Shown here piece by piece: positions 7,576 through 14,683 of a DNA stretch of 32,656 bases (position 1 is the stretch's first letter; the number at the start of each line of letters is the position of its first letter). The notes under the pieces are model-generated. The model saw only the letters and a list, made by a program, of their open reading frames with translations. It made no database searches and had not been told where the DNA came from. The DNA is taken from assembly GCA_964439435.1 (NCBI GenBank), contig CAYTOF010000020.1, positions 1-32,656 of the forward strand. The letters run 5' to 3'. The position numbers and the translations under genes are program-made. The stretch comes from CAYTOF01 sp964439435. GTDB taxonomy: Bacteria > Bacillota > Clostridia > Oscillospirales > QAMX01.

Positions 7576-8253
7576 TTATTTTAGTTTGACACTCACATAC
7601 GGGCTATAGTTTCCGTCTTCTCGTATGCGGACAACCAAGTAATACAGCTTGTTTGTGGCATTGTATTTCAGCGCCGCTCCGTTGTAGGTGACATTGTAGT
7701 TGTCTCCGCTCGGTGTCACCGTGACAAGCAATGTGGTGTGTCCGGCAGGGGCAACACCCACTTCTGCCTTCACACTGTAGGTGAAAGCTGTGGTTGTGGT
7801 AGCAGGCGGCCGTGTTGTTGTCGTTGTGGCCGGCGGCCTTGTTGTAGTCGTTGTGGCCGGCGGCCTTGTTGTAGTCGTTGTCGTCGGCGGCCTTGTTGTC
7901 GTAGTGGTGATCACGGGCGGCCGTGTTGTAGTGCTTGTGGTTGGCGGCGCACTCGTCGTCTCCGGGGGTTCTGTTTCTGTTGTGGTTTCGCTCGCTTCCG
8001 ACTCGGTGGTTGTGGTCGTCGTTTGCGGCGGGGCACTCGTCGTCTCCGGCGGGGCCTCTGTTGTTGTTTCGGGCGGTTCTGTCGCCTGCGTGGTCACTGC
8101 GGGGCCCGGCAGAGTTGTGACCGTTGTTTCGGCAGGCAGGAAAAGCCCGAGCCCGCATTGTGAAAACAGCAGCACGATAAAAAGCGCGATCACAGCAATG
8201 ACCAGGATCACAATGATAGCAATTTCTATTTTACGGCCTTTTTCTGAATACAT
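7576..8253 (-). CDS. Membrane-anchored Thr/Pro-stalk surface protein, terminal domain shared with the 10792-11421 protein
   Basis: No named family is recognised. The 225-residue product has a short basic N terminus, one hydrophobic span (about residues 9-31), a Thr/Pro/Glu stalk (about 42-155) and a C-terminal beta-rich domain of about 70 residues. The arrangement predicts N-in, C-out anchoring, with the stalk spanning the wall and displaying the terminal domain. The end of the stalk is a regular array of RPPATTTTT units. The terminal domain contains GVAPAGHTTL, GDNYNVTYNGAALKYNAT and GNYSPYVSV, nearly matching the paralogue at 10792-11421. The stalk is probably flexible and could be O-glycosylated (inference). 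It has its own promoter (8423-8451), so it may be expressed separately from the four-gene unit upstream. A Cys follows the span, but the preceding residues do not fit a lipobox. Confidence 0.85.
   Translation of the reverse strand: MYSEKGRKIEIAIIVILVIAVIALFIVLLFSQCGLGLFLPAETTVTTLPGPAVTTQATEPPETTTEAPPETTSAPPQTTTTTTESEASETTTETEPPETTSAPPTTSTTTRPPVITTTTTRPPTTTTTTRPPATTTTTRPPATTTTTRPPATTTTAFTYSVKAEVGVAPAGHTTLLVTVTPSGDNYNVTYNGAALKYNATNKLYYLVVRIREDGNYSPYVSVKLK
7805..7941 (-). repeat. 27-bp tandem repeats encoding the RPPATTTTT stalk units
   Basis: Copies start at 7805, 7832, 7859 and 7886 with an exact 27 bp period, then one 30 bp unit leads to a further copy at about 7916. Each unit encodes nine residues (RPP plus six mostly Thr). 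The first units are near-identical at the DNA level, so stalk length could change by slippage or recombination without breaking the frame. Confidence 0.85.
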
Positions 8254-8291
8254 CCCTCTACCCCTTAACCCCTCTGTATTTTATGCTCTTA

Positions 8292-8322
8292 AATACGGCT
8301 TTTTTGACAAAAAAGCCGTATT
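8292..8322 (-). other. Perfect 14-bp inverted repeat in the leader of the stalk gene
   Basis: Arms AATACGGCTTTTTT and AAAAAAGCCGTATT are separated by 3 nt. It lies between the predicted promoter at 8423-8451 and the start codon at 8253, so it would fold in the 5' leader. It could act as an attenuator, an mRNA stabiliser or a remnant terminator. Confidence 0.6.
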
Positions 8323-8422
8323 CCCATGGTGGTTTTACCCTCTGCACCGATCTGCGCAAGGACATCGCCAACTGCGACAGGAGATGCCAAATCACTGTGC
8401 AATAGAAATTTTCTTGCTTAAA

Positions 8423-8451
8423 ACAATAACATATTTGTCAGTGCGTGTCAA
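8423..8451 (-). promoter_or_regulatory. Promoter of the 7576-8253 stalk gene
   Basis: On the minus strand, -35 TTGACA (8451-8446), a 17 bp spacer and -10 TATTGT (8428-8423). It predicts a leader of about 160 nt and independent expression of this last gene of the surface locus. The rest of the 8254-8604 intergenic stretch holds only this promoter, the leader hairpin and the upstream gene's terminator. Confidence 0.6.
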
Positions 8452-8512
8452 GCTCCCTTTGCCTCTGCTTCAAGGCTTGGGAAATACCAATTTCCCTGCT
8501 CCCTCGCGGTTT

Positions 8513-8565
8513 TGAAAAAGGATCATATCAGTGCCCGCAGGTTTGCCCGAAGGCACTGATATGAT
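8513..8565 (-). terminator. Terminator after the Ig-repeat surface protein gene
   Basis: ATCATATCAGTGCC (8522-8535) pairs perfectly with GGCACTGATATGAT (8552-8565) across a 16 nt loop. Reading on the minus strand, the stem is followed by CCTTTTTC. Confidence 0.75.
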
Positions 8566-8604
8566 AAAGAAGGTGCATCAAGTTTATGGATTTCGTAAAA
8601 CCGC

Positions 8605-10773
8605 TCACTTCACAATCAATGTGAGTTTCACATCGGAGCTGTTTTGCCTGTCCTCCGTGCCGTGTGCGAAGGCCTCGTATCTGAGGGTGATCTCATACGA
8701 GCCGCTTGCAAGCGGTGCGTCGGAAAGCTCAAGGATCACATTTTCTATGGTATCTCCCGGTTCAAGGACATCCGAAGCATAGAGCACATCATCTCCCAAA
8801 AGCAGGCTTATCTTCATATCCGCTTGGTTCTTTGCGGGGTTTCCGAGCACCGGGCTAAAGGTGCCGTCAAGCAGGGTGTATGTGAGCTCTTTAAAGCCCG
8901 GGAAGTAGATGTTGTTTACAACCCTGTCTACCACGGTGATGTCAAGCTCTTTCCTGCCAAGCTCATTGCCCGCATCGTCTTCTATAATGAGGACAATAAT
9001 GTGCTCGTCCCCTGCAGCATCTGCCGTAAAGCGGAAGTTGAACTGGTCTCCGTCCGCAAGTGTCCCGAGGTCAATATCGTCACTCACGGGCACAAAGTCG
9101 GTGCCGTCGAAAAACTCCGCGCTCACTCCGCCTGAAAGCTCAAGGCGCGCAACAATCTCCTTACCCGCATCGTCATTGGCCGCTATGGTGAAGACAACCT
9201 CGCTTGGCTCACCTGTGTAGAACTCCGAGGTTTTCGCATCGATTTCCATGGGGATACGCTCTTTGTCTTCAGACTTTATGTCAATTTCCGCCTTGCCAAG
9301 GACGGCGCCTGTGTTCTTATCTTTAAACACCACGCTTGCACTGTGTACGCCTGCGGTATTTGCAGTAAATCTAAATTTATACTCATCCGTTGCCATGAGC
9401 GCTCCGAGCTCAACTTCTCCGCTCACAGGCACGAAGTCGGTGCCGTTGAAATACTCCGCACTTATGCCGCTCGGAAGCTCAAGGTCTGCCACAATCCCCT
9501 TGCCCACGTCGCTGTTTGCCGTGATGCCGAAGGTGACCTCGCCGGGTTCTCCCGTATAGAAGGTCTCCGGCACATCGGAAACTATCACCATCGGTTTTTC
9601 TATGGTGATGGCCTTTGCGGCTGTGGCGAGCACTTGCCCCGAGGCAACCTCCACGAGGTTGACGGAGATGTTCTTGCCCGCTCCGCTCGCCGTATCTGCA
9701 AAGACTGCGCGGAAGCGCATTTCGCCGCTCTGCAGGTTAAATCCGCCCGTCGGCTCATATACTCCGCCGCTCACGGTTGTCCAGGTGCTGCCGTTGTAGT
9801 ATTCAAGGGTTGTGCCTGTCGGCAATGAGAACACAGCTTTTGCCTTTTTGCCTTCATCGCTGTTTGCCGCGATGTTTAAGCTTATCTCAAAGGGCTCATT
9901 TGTACGGGCGGTAGACGCCATGTCCAGCGCAACACTTGCGACCTTTTGGACGCTTATCGTTTTTTGCAGCGAGGTTATGACTTTGCTGCCCTCTTTTAGT
10001 TTAAAGGTCAGGTTGTGGGTCCCCTCACCCTGAGGGGTAAAGCGCAGGGTATATGCTCTGTTCCATTCGGGCAAGATCGTCGCACTCTCAATTGTCCCAT
10101 CGGCTATCACCTGCCATGCGGAGCCGACCTTTTTTTCCAATTTGTATGTCCCGCCGCTTCCCTCGCAGACAAGCACGCCGCTAAAGGACTCGGAACCGTA
10201 TCCATCTGAGCTTATGTTAAGGGTAAACTCCGTGCTCCTGCCCACCTGTGCCGTTGCGGGTGTATTTGCAGACATTGTGTAGACAGAACGCGGGATGATA
10301 TAACCCAGGGTGTTGACATAGTATCTGCCATCCGGTACTGCCGCGGCGTTTAGGGTCAGTGTTTTTGTGATTTCTTTCCTCATGGGCGTTGAGGATGTGC
10401 TGTTAAACCACCGATATGTGGCACCCACATCCAGCATGGTGTCAAAATACTTGTCAAAGAGCGCCTCATAACTGACAAATTTGCCGGTCACTCCGCTGAC
10501 ATAGGCCACCATTCTCTCCATGGGCTGATCTCCCAGGGTGTCGAAGTAAAACTTTGCGAGCTTTGCCTCCGGTGCGTTTTTGTCAAACATGTATTCAAAA
10601 TACGACTCAAAAAGCATTTCAAAGTCGATATAATAATACTCGCTGCCGTCTGTTATGACATAGGCAACCGGGATGTCCTCTTCATTGGCGCCGAAAACCG
10701 CCGTGACACCCGCCACGAGCAGGCCCACCGCCAATATCAAGGGCAATATTTTTTTCATCAGCTTCTTTATCAT
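8605..10773 (-). CDS. Secreted multi-domain surface protein with four tandem Ig-like repeats
   Basis: No named family is recognised. The 722-residue product has a signal peptide (residues 1-29, ending in FGA-N). An acidic, aromatic N-terminal region contains two related motifs, YFEYMFDK and YFDTMLD. Four tandem beta-sandwich-like repeats of about 115 residues begin near 160, 276, 392 and 506. Repeats three and four are the closest: both have FYTGEPxEV, then (A/S)AE(Y/F)F(N/D)GTDFVPVS. Repeat two has the weaker match YYNGSTWTTVSGG. A distinct C-terminal domain (about 625-722) follows. There is no LPXTG, S-layer homology or membrane anchor, so retention must depend on a partner or the N-terminal region. 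The start is supported by GGAGATGAA, and the upstream stalk gene ends 18 nt before it, implying cotranscription. A structural or adhesive role is inferred from architecture and context only. Confidence 0.85.
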   Translation of the reverse strand: MIKKLMKKILPLILAVGLLVAGVTAVFGANEEDIPVAYVITDGSEYYYIDFEMLFESYFEYMFDKNAPEAKLAKFYFDTLGDQPMERMVAYVSGVTGKFVSYEALFDKYFDTMLDVGATYRWFNSTSSTPMRKEITKTLTLNAAAVPDGRYYVNTLGYIIPRSVYTMSANTPATAQVGRSTEFTLNISSDGYGSESFSGVLVCEGSGGTYKLEKKVGSAWQVIADGTIESATILPEWNRAYTLRFTPQGEGTHNLTFKLKEGSKVITSLQKTISVQKVASVALDMASTARTNEPFEISLNIAANSDEGKKAKAVFSLPTGTTLEYYNGSTWTTVSGGVYEPTGGFNLQSGEMRFRAVFADTASGAGKNISVNLVEVASGQVLATAAKAITIEKPMVIVSDVPETFYTGEPGEVTFGITANSDVGKGIVADLELPSGISAEYFNGTDFVPVSGEVELGALMATDEYKFRFTANTAGVHSASVVFKDKNTGAVLGKAEIDIKSEDKERIPMEIDAKTSEFYTGEPSEVVFTIAANDDAGKEIVARLELSGGVSAEFFDGTDFVPVSDDIDLGTLADGDQFNFRFTADAAGDEHIIVLIIEDDAGNELGRKELDITVVDRVVNNIYFPGFKELTYTLLDGTFSPVLGNPAKNQADMKISLLLGDDVLYASDVLEPGDTIENVILELSDAPLASGSYEITLRYEAFAHGTEDRQNSSDVKLTLIVK

Positions 10774-10791
10774 AAATTCATCTCCGCTCGG

Positions 10792-11421
10792 TTATTTTTT
10801 GATAACCGTCACGTATGATCGATAGTTACCTTCAGGCAATGCCTTAATCAACTTGAAGTACAGCCCGTTTGTCGCATTGTATTTCAATGCTTCTCCCTGA
10901 TAGGTGACAATATAGTTGTCCCCCTCGGGCTTCACTTTCACAAACAGTGTGGTAAATCCGGCAGGCGCCACACCCTGATCCACGCTGACCTCATATGTGA
11001 TGCCCGTCGCTTTAGTCGTCGTTGCGGGAGGGGTCGTGGTTGTCACGGGTTTTTGTGTTGTTGTCGCCTTCGTCGTTGCCTTTGTTGTGGTCGTAGCAGC
11101 CGTTGTCGTTTCCGTCGTTGTCGCCGGCGGCTCTGTCGAGGTTGTCACCGGGACAGTTGTTGTCACTTCGGGTGCGCTCGTCGTCGTGCTCGTGTGCGGC
11201 GGTTCCGATGTTGTTGCGGCGCTCGCCGTGGTTACCTGCGGCGGCTCGGAAGTTGTCGTCTGCGGCGGCTCCGTTGTCGTTGCAGCCGGAGGGGGGATTT
11301 TGGTCAAGTCCTTGACCTTTGCGCAGCAGTTTAACAGCGCGATGATCAACAAGATGATCCCGATACCGGCAATTATATGTATAATAAGCAAAAACAGTTT
11401 TTTCTTCTTATCTGCGTCCAT
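10792..11421 (-). CDS. Membrane-anchored Thr/Pro-stalk surface protein, paralogue of the 7576-8253 protein
   Basis: A 209-residue product with the same plan as its paralogue: basic start (MDADKKKKLF), a single membrane span (about 8-32), a Thr/Pro/Glu stalk (about 43-140) and a C-terminal domain of about 68 residues. The terminal domain contains GVAPAGFTTLFV, GDNYIVTYQGEALKYNAT and GNYRSYVTV, aligning with the paralogue without gaps of note. The stalk is less regular, lacking the RPP array. A Cys pair (NCCAK) closes the span, but the preceding residues do not make a lipobox. RBS GAGGAT is upstream of the ATG. The stop lies 18 nt before the Ig-repeat gene, so the two are probably translated from one message. 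The two stalk genes flank the Ig-repeat gene on either side, which suggests both products serve it or a related partner. Confidence 0.85.
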   Translation of the reverse strand: MDADKKKKLFLLIIHIIAGIGIILLIIALLNCCAKVKDLTKIPPPAATTTEPPQTTTSEPPQVTTASAATTSEPPHTSTTTSAPEVTTTVPVTTSTEPPATTTETTTAATTTTKATTKATTTQKPVTTTTPPATTTKATGITYEVSVDQGVAPAGFTTLFVKVKPEGDNYIVTYQGEALKYNATNGLYFKLIKALPEGNYRSYVTVIKK

Positions 11422-11560
11422 GATTTATCCTCAAAGTGCCAAGCCGAGCTTTTCATCTCCGCTCGGCGGCACAAGGCCAAGCTTTCGGCCCGGTTGTCCG
11501 CCATGGTATCCCTTTTCCCCCCCCCATATATGCCAAGGACACCCCGACAAAAGAGGGGTT

Positions 11561-11603
11561 CTCTCACTTCGAGGGGAGGATTGTCCTCCCCTCGAAGTGA
11601 GAG
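11561..11603. repeat. Perfect 20-bp inverted repeat with 3-nt loop
   Basis: The arm at 11561-11580 (CTCTCACTTCGAGG...) is exactly complementary to 11584-11603 across TTG. It lies in the 237 bp gap between two surface genes. On the minus strand it is followed by AACCCCTCTTTT, so it could end or attenuate transcription from the upstream gene. Its near-perfect symmetry also fits a dispersed REP/MITE-like repeat. A second short stem (CCCC...GGGG, 11542-11558) adjoins it, and a run of about ten C follows at 11517-11525. Confidence 0.85.
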
Positions 11604-11658
11604 CCGGCATAGATTTTTACTTGCTGCCGGCCCCCTTGAGGTGAAAAAAGGAGAAACG

Positions 11659-12138
11659 TCAAGGAGTGATATCCATCTCGACATCATAGCTTATTTTAAA
11701 TGTCATGCTGCCGCTGTATGCTCCCGCTCCCGGCACTATTAAATCATCGGGAATACAGCTGACTTTGTTTGTGTAGGAGGCTTGACCGTCCGGGGAGAAA
11801 TCACCAACTTCAAAGATGACCTCATCTTCTGCAAGGGCAAAGGCAAGGCTGTCTTTCTCGGTATCTCCGTCCAAGTACATGTGCATATCATCGGTGATGT
11901 TTTCCACCGTCAACACGCCATTTGGCTCAAGCAGGGCGCCTTCGATTTTGATCTCAAAGCTGCGCTCTTGCTCCTCCATGTTTTTTCTGATTGTGCCAAA
12001 GTCCACCACTGCGGGCAAAACCAACACATAGTCCACAGCGGCATTGGCTGTGACCTCTGTGGTCCCACCCTCTGCCAAGGCCGGCATGCAGACAATCAGC
12101 AGTGCGAAAGCAGCAATTAAAAACAGTAATTTTTTCAT
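11659..12138 (-). CDS. Small secreted protein of the surface locus, domain shared with the beta-helix protein
   Basis: The 159-residue product has a clear signal peptide (residues 1-23, cleavage after ALA-EG). The mature part is one acidic beta-rich domain. It resembles the C-terminal domain of the neighbour at 12176-13600: here VDYVLVLPAVVDFGTIRKN, there VDAVYTIIIPTKVDFGKLVKG, and both end YSGSMTFKISYDVE / YSDTMTFAINVE. No sorting signal or membrane anchor is present. Together with its neighbour it may be a subunit that assembles outside the cell. Some Gram-positive surface and fibre-forming domains end in a similar SGxMTF-type strand, but I cannot assign a family. It follows the beta-helix gene after 37 nt, consistent with an operon. 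Confidence 0.8.
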   Translation of the reverse strand: MKKLLFLIAAFALLIVCMPALAEGGTTEVTANAAVDYVLVLPAVVDFGTIRKNMEEQERSFEIKIEGALLEPNGVLTVENITDDMHMYLDGDTEKDSLAFALAEDEVIFEVGDFSPDGQASYTNKVSCIPDDLIVPGAGAYSGSMTFKISYDVEMDITP

Positions 12139-12175
12139 CTCTGCGCTTTCCTCTCAAAATACGTTGCTTTTGATG

Positions 12176-13600
12176 TTATTCAACATTTATGGCAAAGGTC
12201 ATGGTGTCGCTGTACACACCGGCTGCGGTGATTAAATCTGTGTCAACACTCACTGAGCCGTTCACGATTCCATCTTCGTCAAATGTCGCAAAGACACCGC
12301 CGCTGGTAACTGTATCTGAGCCGTTGGACAGCACATAGGGCAGTGTTGCTCCATCCGCTGTTTTCATTTTAAATTCACTTACGACAGTCACTTTGATTTC
12401 ACTGCCGTTGTCCAAAGCCACATCTTTAGCTTCAACATTAAAGGCTATGGGATCTGCCTCCTGGCCTTTTACTAATTTGCCAAAATCAACTTTTGTCGGG
12501 ATGATGATGGTATAAACCGCATCGACCTCAGCACCGACATCTGTTCCTCCGTATTTCGCATTATGCACTTCAACGCCTGCATCAATATCCATCACACCTT
12601 TAATGCTAAGCTCTTCGGAAATCGCAAATGCATTTTCAAGCCCCGGCGCTCCAAATAACACTCCGCCGCTGATCTCTATGCTTTCGACGGCTGAAGCTGC
12701 AGTCGGAGGGATGGTATTATCTGCAAGATATTCATACAAAGCAAAGCCGTGCTCACTGACTAATGTGCCACCGGTGATATTCAGTTTAACATTGCCAGTA
12801 TAGCCGATATTGCTCTCGATTTGTATGGTGCATCCCGAGGCATTGATGCCGTTTGACCAGCCCTCAGGTGGGTCTACCAGTTCCCCCGTGGCTTTCAACA
12901 AGCCACCGGAGATATTCAGCTCACCGGATTTCAATGCGATAGCTGAAGCTTTTCCAGTAATTGTTCCGCCATATACATTCACTACGCCATCTTGAGGGAT
13001 GTAAAGCGCTGTGGATATGTTGTTTTCCACCACAGCTCCCGGATAAATATTGATCACGGTACCACCGTTTTCGGCAATGCCATTGCCTTGTATGGCTGCA
13101 TATGCTTCGTTTTCGTCTATCTGATGAACTGTTTTTATTGTACCGTAAACGTCAACTTGAGAACCCTCATTGACAATATATACACCTAACCCAGACTCTA
13201 TGGTGACATTTTCGCCTATTGTCACTTTTCCGCCGGTGTTAATGCGCACACCTTCGTAATAATAAGGTTCCGCAGCTCCTTCGCCTGTTTCGATTTTGCT
13301 CTCATTTGCACCAGTGTTGATAAGGTTCAAATCGCCACCGGCTTTGGCTATAAAAGCCGCCCAACCTGCAGGGTTGCCCTTGATGCCAAAACCGTTCATG
13401 TCAATTGTAACATCCGTTGTTACAATAAAAGTCTCGGTTATAGCAATGTCAGCAGTCAATTTGTAGCTGCCCCCTGCGGCCACAGCAGCAGTGAGTTCTG
13501 CTGCGTTGGCAACGTCGCCGTCGGCAGCCAAGGCTACCATGGGCACCAGCATTATAGCAAGTATTAGAACCCATGCCAAAATAGATCTTTTCTGTTTCAT
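12176..13600 (-). CDS. Secreted right-handed beta-helix protein with C-terminal VDFG-type domain
   Basis: The 474-residue product has a signal peptide (about 1-26, VALA-AD). Residues 30-370 are a parallel beta-helix built from short Gly-rich rungs such as LNISGG, VNVYGGTI, LNITGGTL and IEISGGVL, as in many adhesins and polysaccharide-acting proteins. No catalytic set typical of pectate lyase is evident, so a binding or structural role is more likely. The final 115 residues (from VDAVYTIIIPTKVDFG) repeat the domain that makes up the whole of the next protein. RBS AGGAAAGG precedes the ATG. As first gene of the surface operon it has a leader of about 130 nt and its own promoter. GC is slightly lower than in neighbouring genes. 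The target of the helix is unknown. Confidence 0.85.
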   Translation of the reverse strand: MKQKRSILAWVLILAIMLVPMVALAADGDVANAAELTAAVAAGGSYKLTADIAITETFIVTTDVTIDMNGFGIKGNPAGWAAFIAKAGGDLNLINTGANESKIETGEGAAEPYYYEGVRINTGGKVTIGENVTIESGLGVYIVNEGSQVDVYGTIKTVHQIDENEAYAAIQGNGIAENGGTVINIYPGAVVENNISTALYIPQDGVVNVYGGTITGKASAIALKSGELNISGGLLKATGELVDPPEGWSNGINASGCTIQIESNIGYTGNVKLNITGGTLVSEHGFALYEYLADNTIPPTAASAVESIEISGGVLFGAPGLENAFAISEELSIKGVMDIDAGVEVHNAKYGGTDVGAEVDAVYTIIIPTKVDFGKLVKGQEADPIAFNVEAKDVALDNGSEIKVTVVSEFKMKTADGATLPYVLSNGSDTVTSGGVFATFDEDGIVNGSVSVDTDLITAAGVYSDTMTFAINVE

Positions 13601-13733
13601 ACTTTTACCTTTCCTTTCCTTTTTGCACGCTCTTTTTTGGCGCGCACATTTAATTCATTTTTTCTATGCTAAATGCCTCTCCAATGAGAGCTGCAAAACA
13701 CACTGATTTCAGTTGATTTTTAATGTCGAAGTT

Positions 13734-13762
13734 ACATTATCACATTCTACATGACTTGTCAA
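13734..13762 (-). promoter_or_regulatory. Candidate promoter of the surface operon
   Basis: On the minus strand TTGACA (13762-13757) is followed by GATAAT (13741-13736) at a short 15 bp spacing, preceded by TG as in an extended -10. TAATGT (13739-13734) offers 17 bp spacing with a poorer match. The -35 is perfect; which -10 is used is unclear. Confidence 0.55.
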
Positions 13763-13828
13763 TGCTTTTTTGTAACAATTTAAACAATTAATCTCTCTTT
13801 TCCCGGCTATTTTCCCAATTCAAAAGAG

Positions 13829-13865
13829 CAAAAAAGGCCGTGCGGAGAATATCTCCGCGCGGCCG
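13829..13865 (-). terminator. Intrinsic terminator after the DUF4234 gene
   Basis: On the minus strand GGCCG-C-GCGGAG pairs with CTCCGC-A-CGGCC around ATATT, directly followed by TTTTTT. It separates the DUF4234 gene from the surface operon promoter. Confidence 0.9.
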
Positions 13866-13871
13866 TGTTTA

Positions 13872-14318
13872 TCAGCCATAGTAATTGTAGTGGCGGGCAA
13901 GTTCATTGCTTGCCGTCGCCAGCTTGTATATATATATGAAGGGACCGACTAAAATAAGGGCACCCAGGACGTTCCACAGCCAGTAGTCCCGCTCGCTGAA
14001 ATCATAGACGATGCGGCGGCGGGCAAGCTCCGCACCCATGCGGTTTGAGAGATTGTGCTCCCACACAATGGCTCCGATGCCCAGTGTCAGGGGTGCAACG
14101 ACAAAGATAAGCAGGGCATAGTTCATGGTTTTCCTGCCGTCATATTTGCTGGCAATGAGGTTGATGTCCTCGGATATGCCGTAATAAAAAACAATCGCAT
14201 AGATGCCAAGGGTGATTATGCTGAGCAGGATAAATTTGCCAAGCCCGCGGTTTGTGTTTAGCTGCCTGATGGGCATCGGCATATTGTATACAGGCGCTGC
14301 CTGCGGATAGTTCTGCAT
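13872..14318 (-). CDS. DUF4234-type small membrane protein
   Basis: The 148-residue product has a polar, Pro/Met-rich N terminus followed by membrane segments. LGKFILLSIITLGIYAIVFYYGISEDIN (split here as two overlapping motifs: ILLSIITLGIYAI and FYYGISEDIN) matches the start of the DUF4234 domain. A second span is TMNYALLIFVVAPLTLGIGA, and a third is NVLGALILVGPFIYIYKLA. The start at 14318 is chosen because GGAGGGG lies 3-5 nt upstream; an in-frame TTG at 14348 lacks a binding site. It has its own promoter and terminator, so it is monocistronic. The biochemical role of the family is unknown. Confidence 0.8.
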   Translation of the reverse strand: MQNYPQAAPVYNMPMPIRQLNTNRGLGKFILLSIITLGIYAIVFYYGISEDINLIASKYDGRKTMNYALLIFVVAPLTLGIGAIVWEHNLSNRMGAELARRRIVYDFSERDYWLWNVLGALILVGPFIYIYKLATASNELARHYNYYG

Positions 14319-14507
14319 GTTCCCCTCCCATAAGGGCTTTGTTTTCAATCTCTCTGCAAAATCGATCTCGAAGGTATGACACTGCTTATATCTTTATCCA
14401 AGGCCTTTAAAGATACTGTGCAAACTGTATTTGCCCTTTTCTATAAAACGGAGCTCGGTGGCCAAGGTGAAAAAACACAGCAATGCCCTTTTGTGCCTTG
14501 TTTTTTG

Positions 14508-14536
14508 ATTTTAGCATGTTGCACATAATTTGTCAA
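14508..14536 (-). promoter_or_regulatory. Promoter of the DUF4234 gene
   Basis: TTGACA (14536-14531), 17 bp spacer, TAAAAT (14513-14508) on the minus strand. It predicts a leader of about 185 nt before the ATG at 14318; nothing recognisable folds in it. The 14319-14683 intergenic stretch otherwise holds only the palindrome at 14612-14625. Confidence 0.75.
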
Positions 14537-14611
14537 CCCATTTACAGTATCTTGTGCGATGTTTCCGACAATATAAGCGGCTATTTATAAATTCCCGTTA
14601 TTATTTTTTTC

Positions 14612-14625
14612 TATAGCCGGCTATA
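14612..14625. other. 14-bp perfect palindrome TATAGCCGGCTATA
   Basis: A perfect dyad lying about 60 bp downstream of the Crp/Fnr stop codon and about 80 bp upstream of the DUF4234 promoter. A T-run precedes it on the plus strand, so on the minus strand it is followed by A residues and is not a normal terminator. It may be a protein-binding site. Confidence 0.4.
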
Positions 14626-14683
14626 AACATATCCTTTGCTTTGGAAACATTTATCAACTCTCAAGGGGAAAAGGGCGCTCATC

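Noticed and set aside
7805..7941. CRISPR-like repeats
   Set aside because: The units are back to back without spacers and encode the stalk; they are coding tandem repeats.
7781..8515. Val-rich plus ORF of 244 codons
   Set aside because: It is the antisense reading of the Thr repeats in the stalk gene.
7576..11421. Lipoprotein status of the stalk proteins
   Set aside because: A Cys follows each membrane span, but the preceding residues (SQC and LNC) do not satisfy a lipobox.
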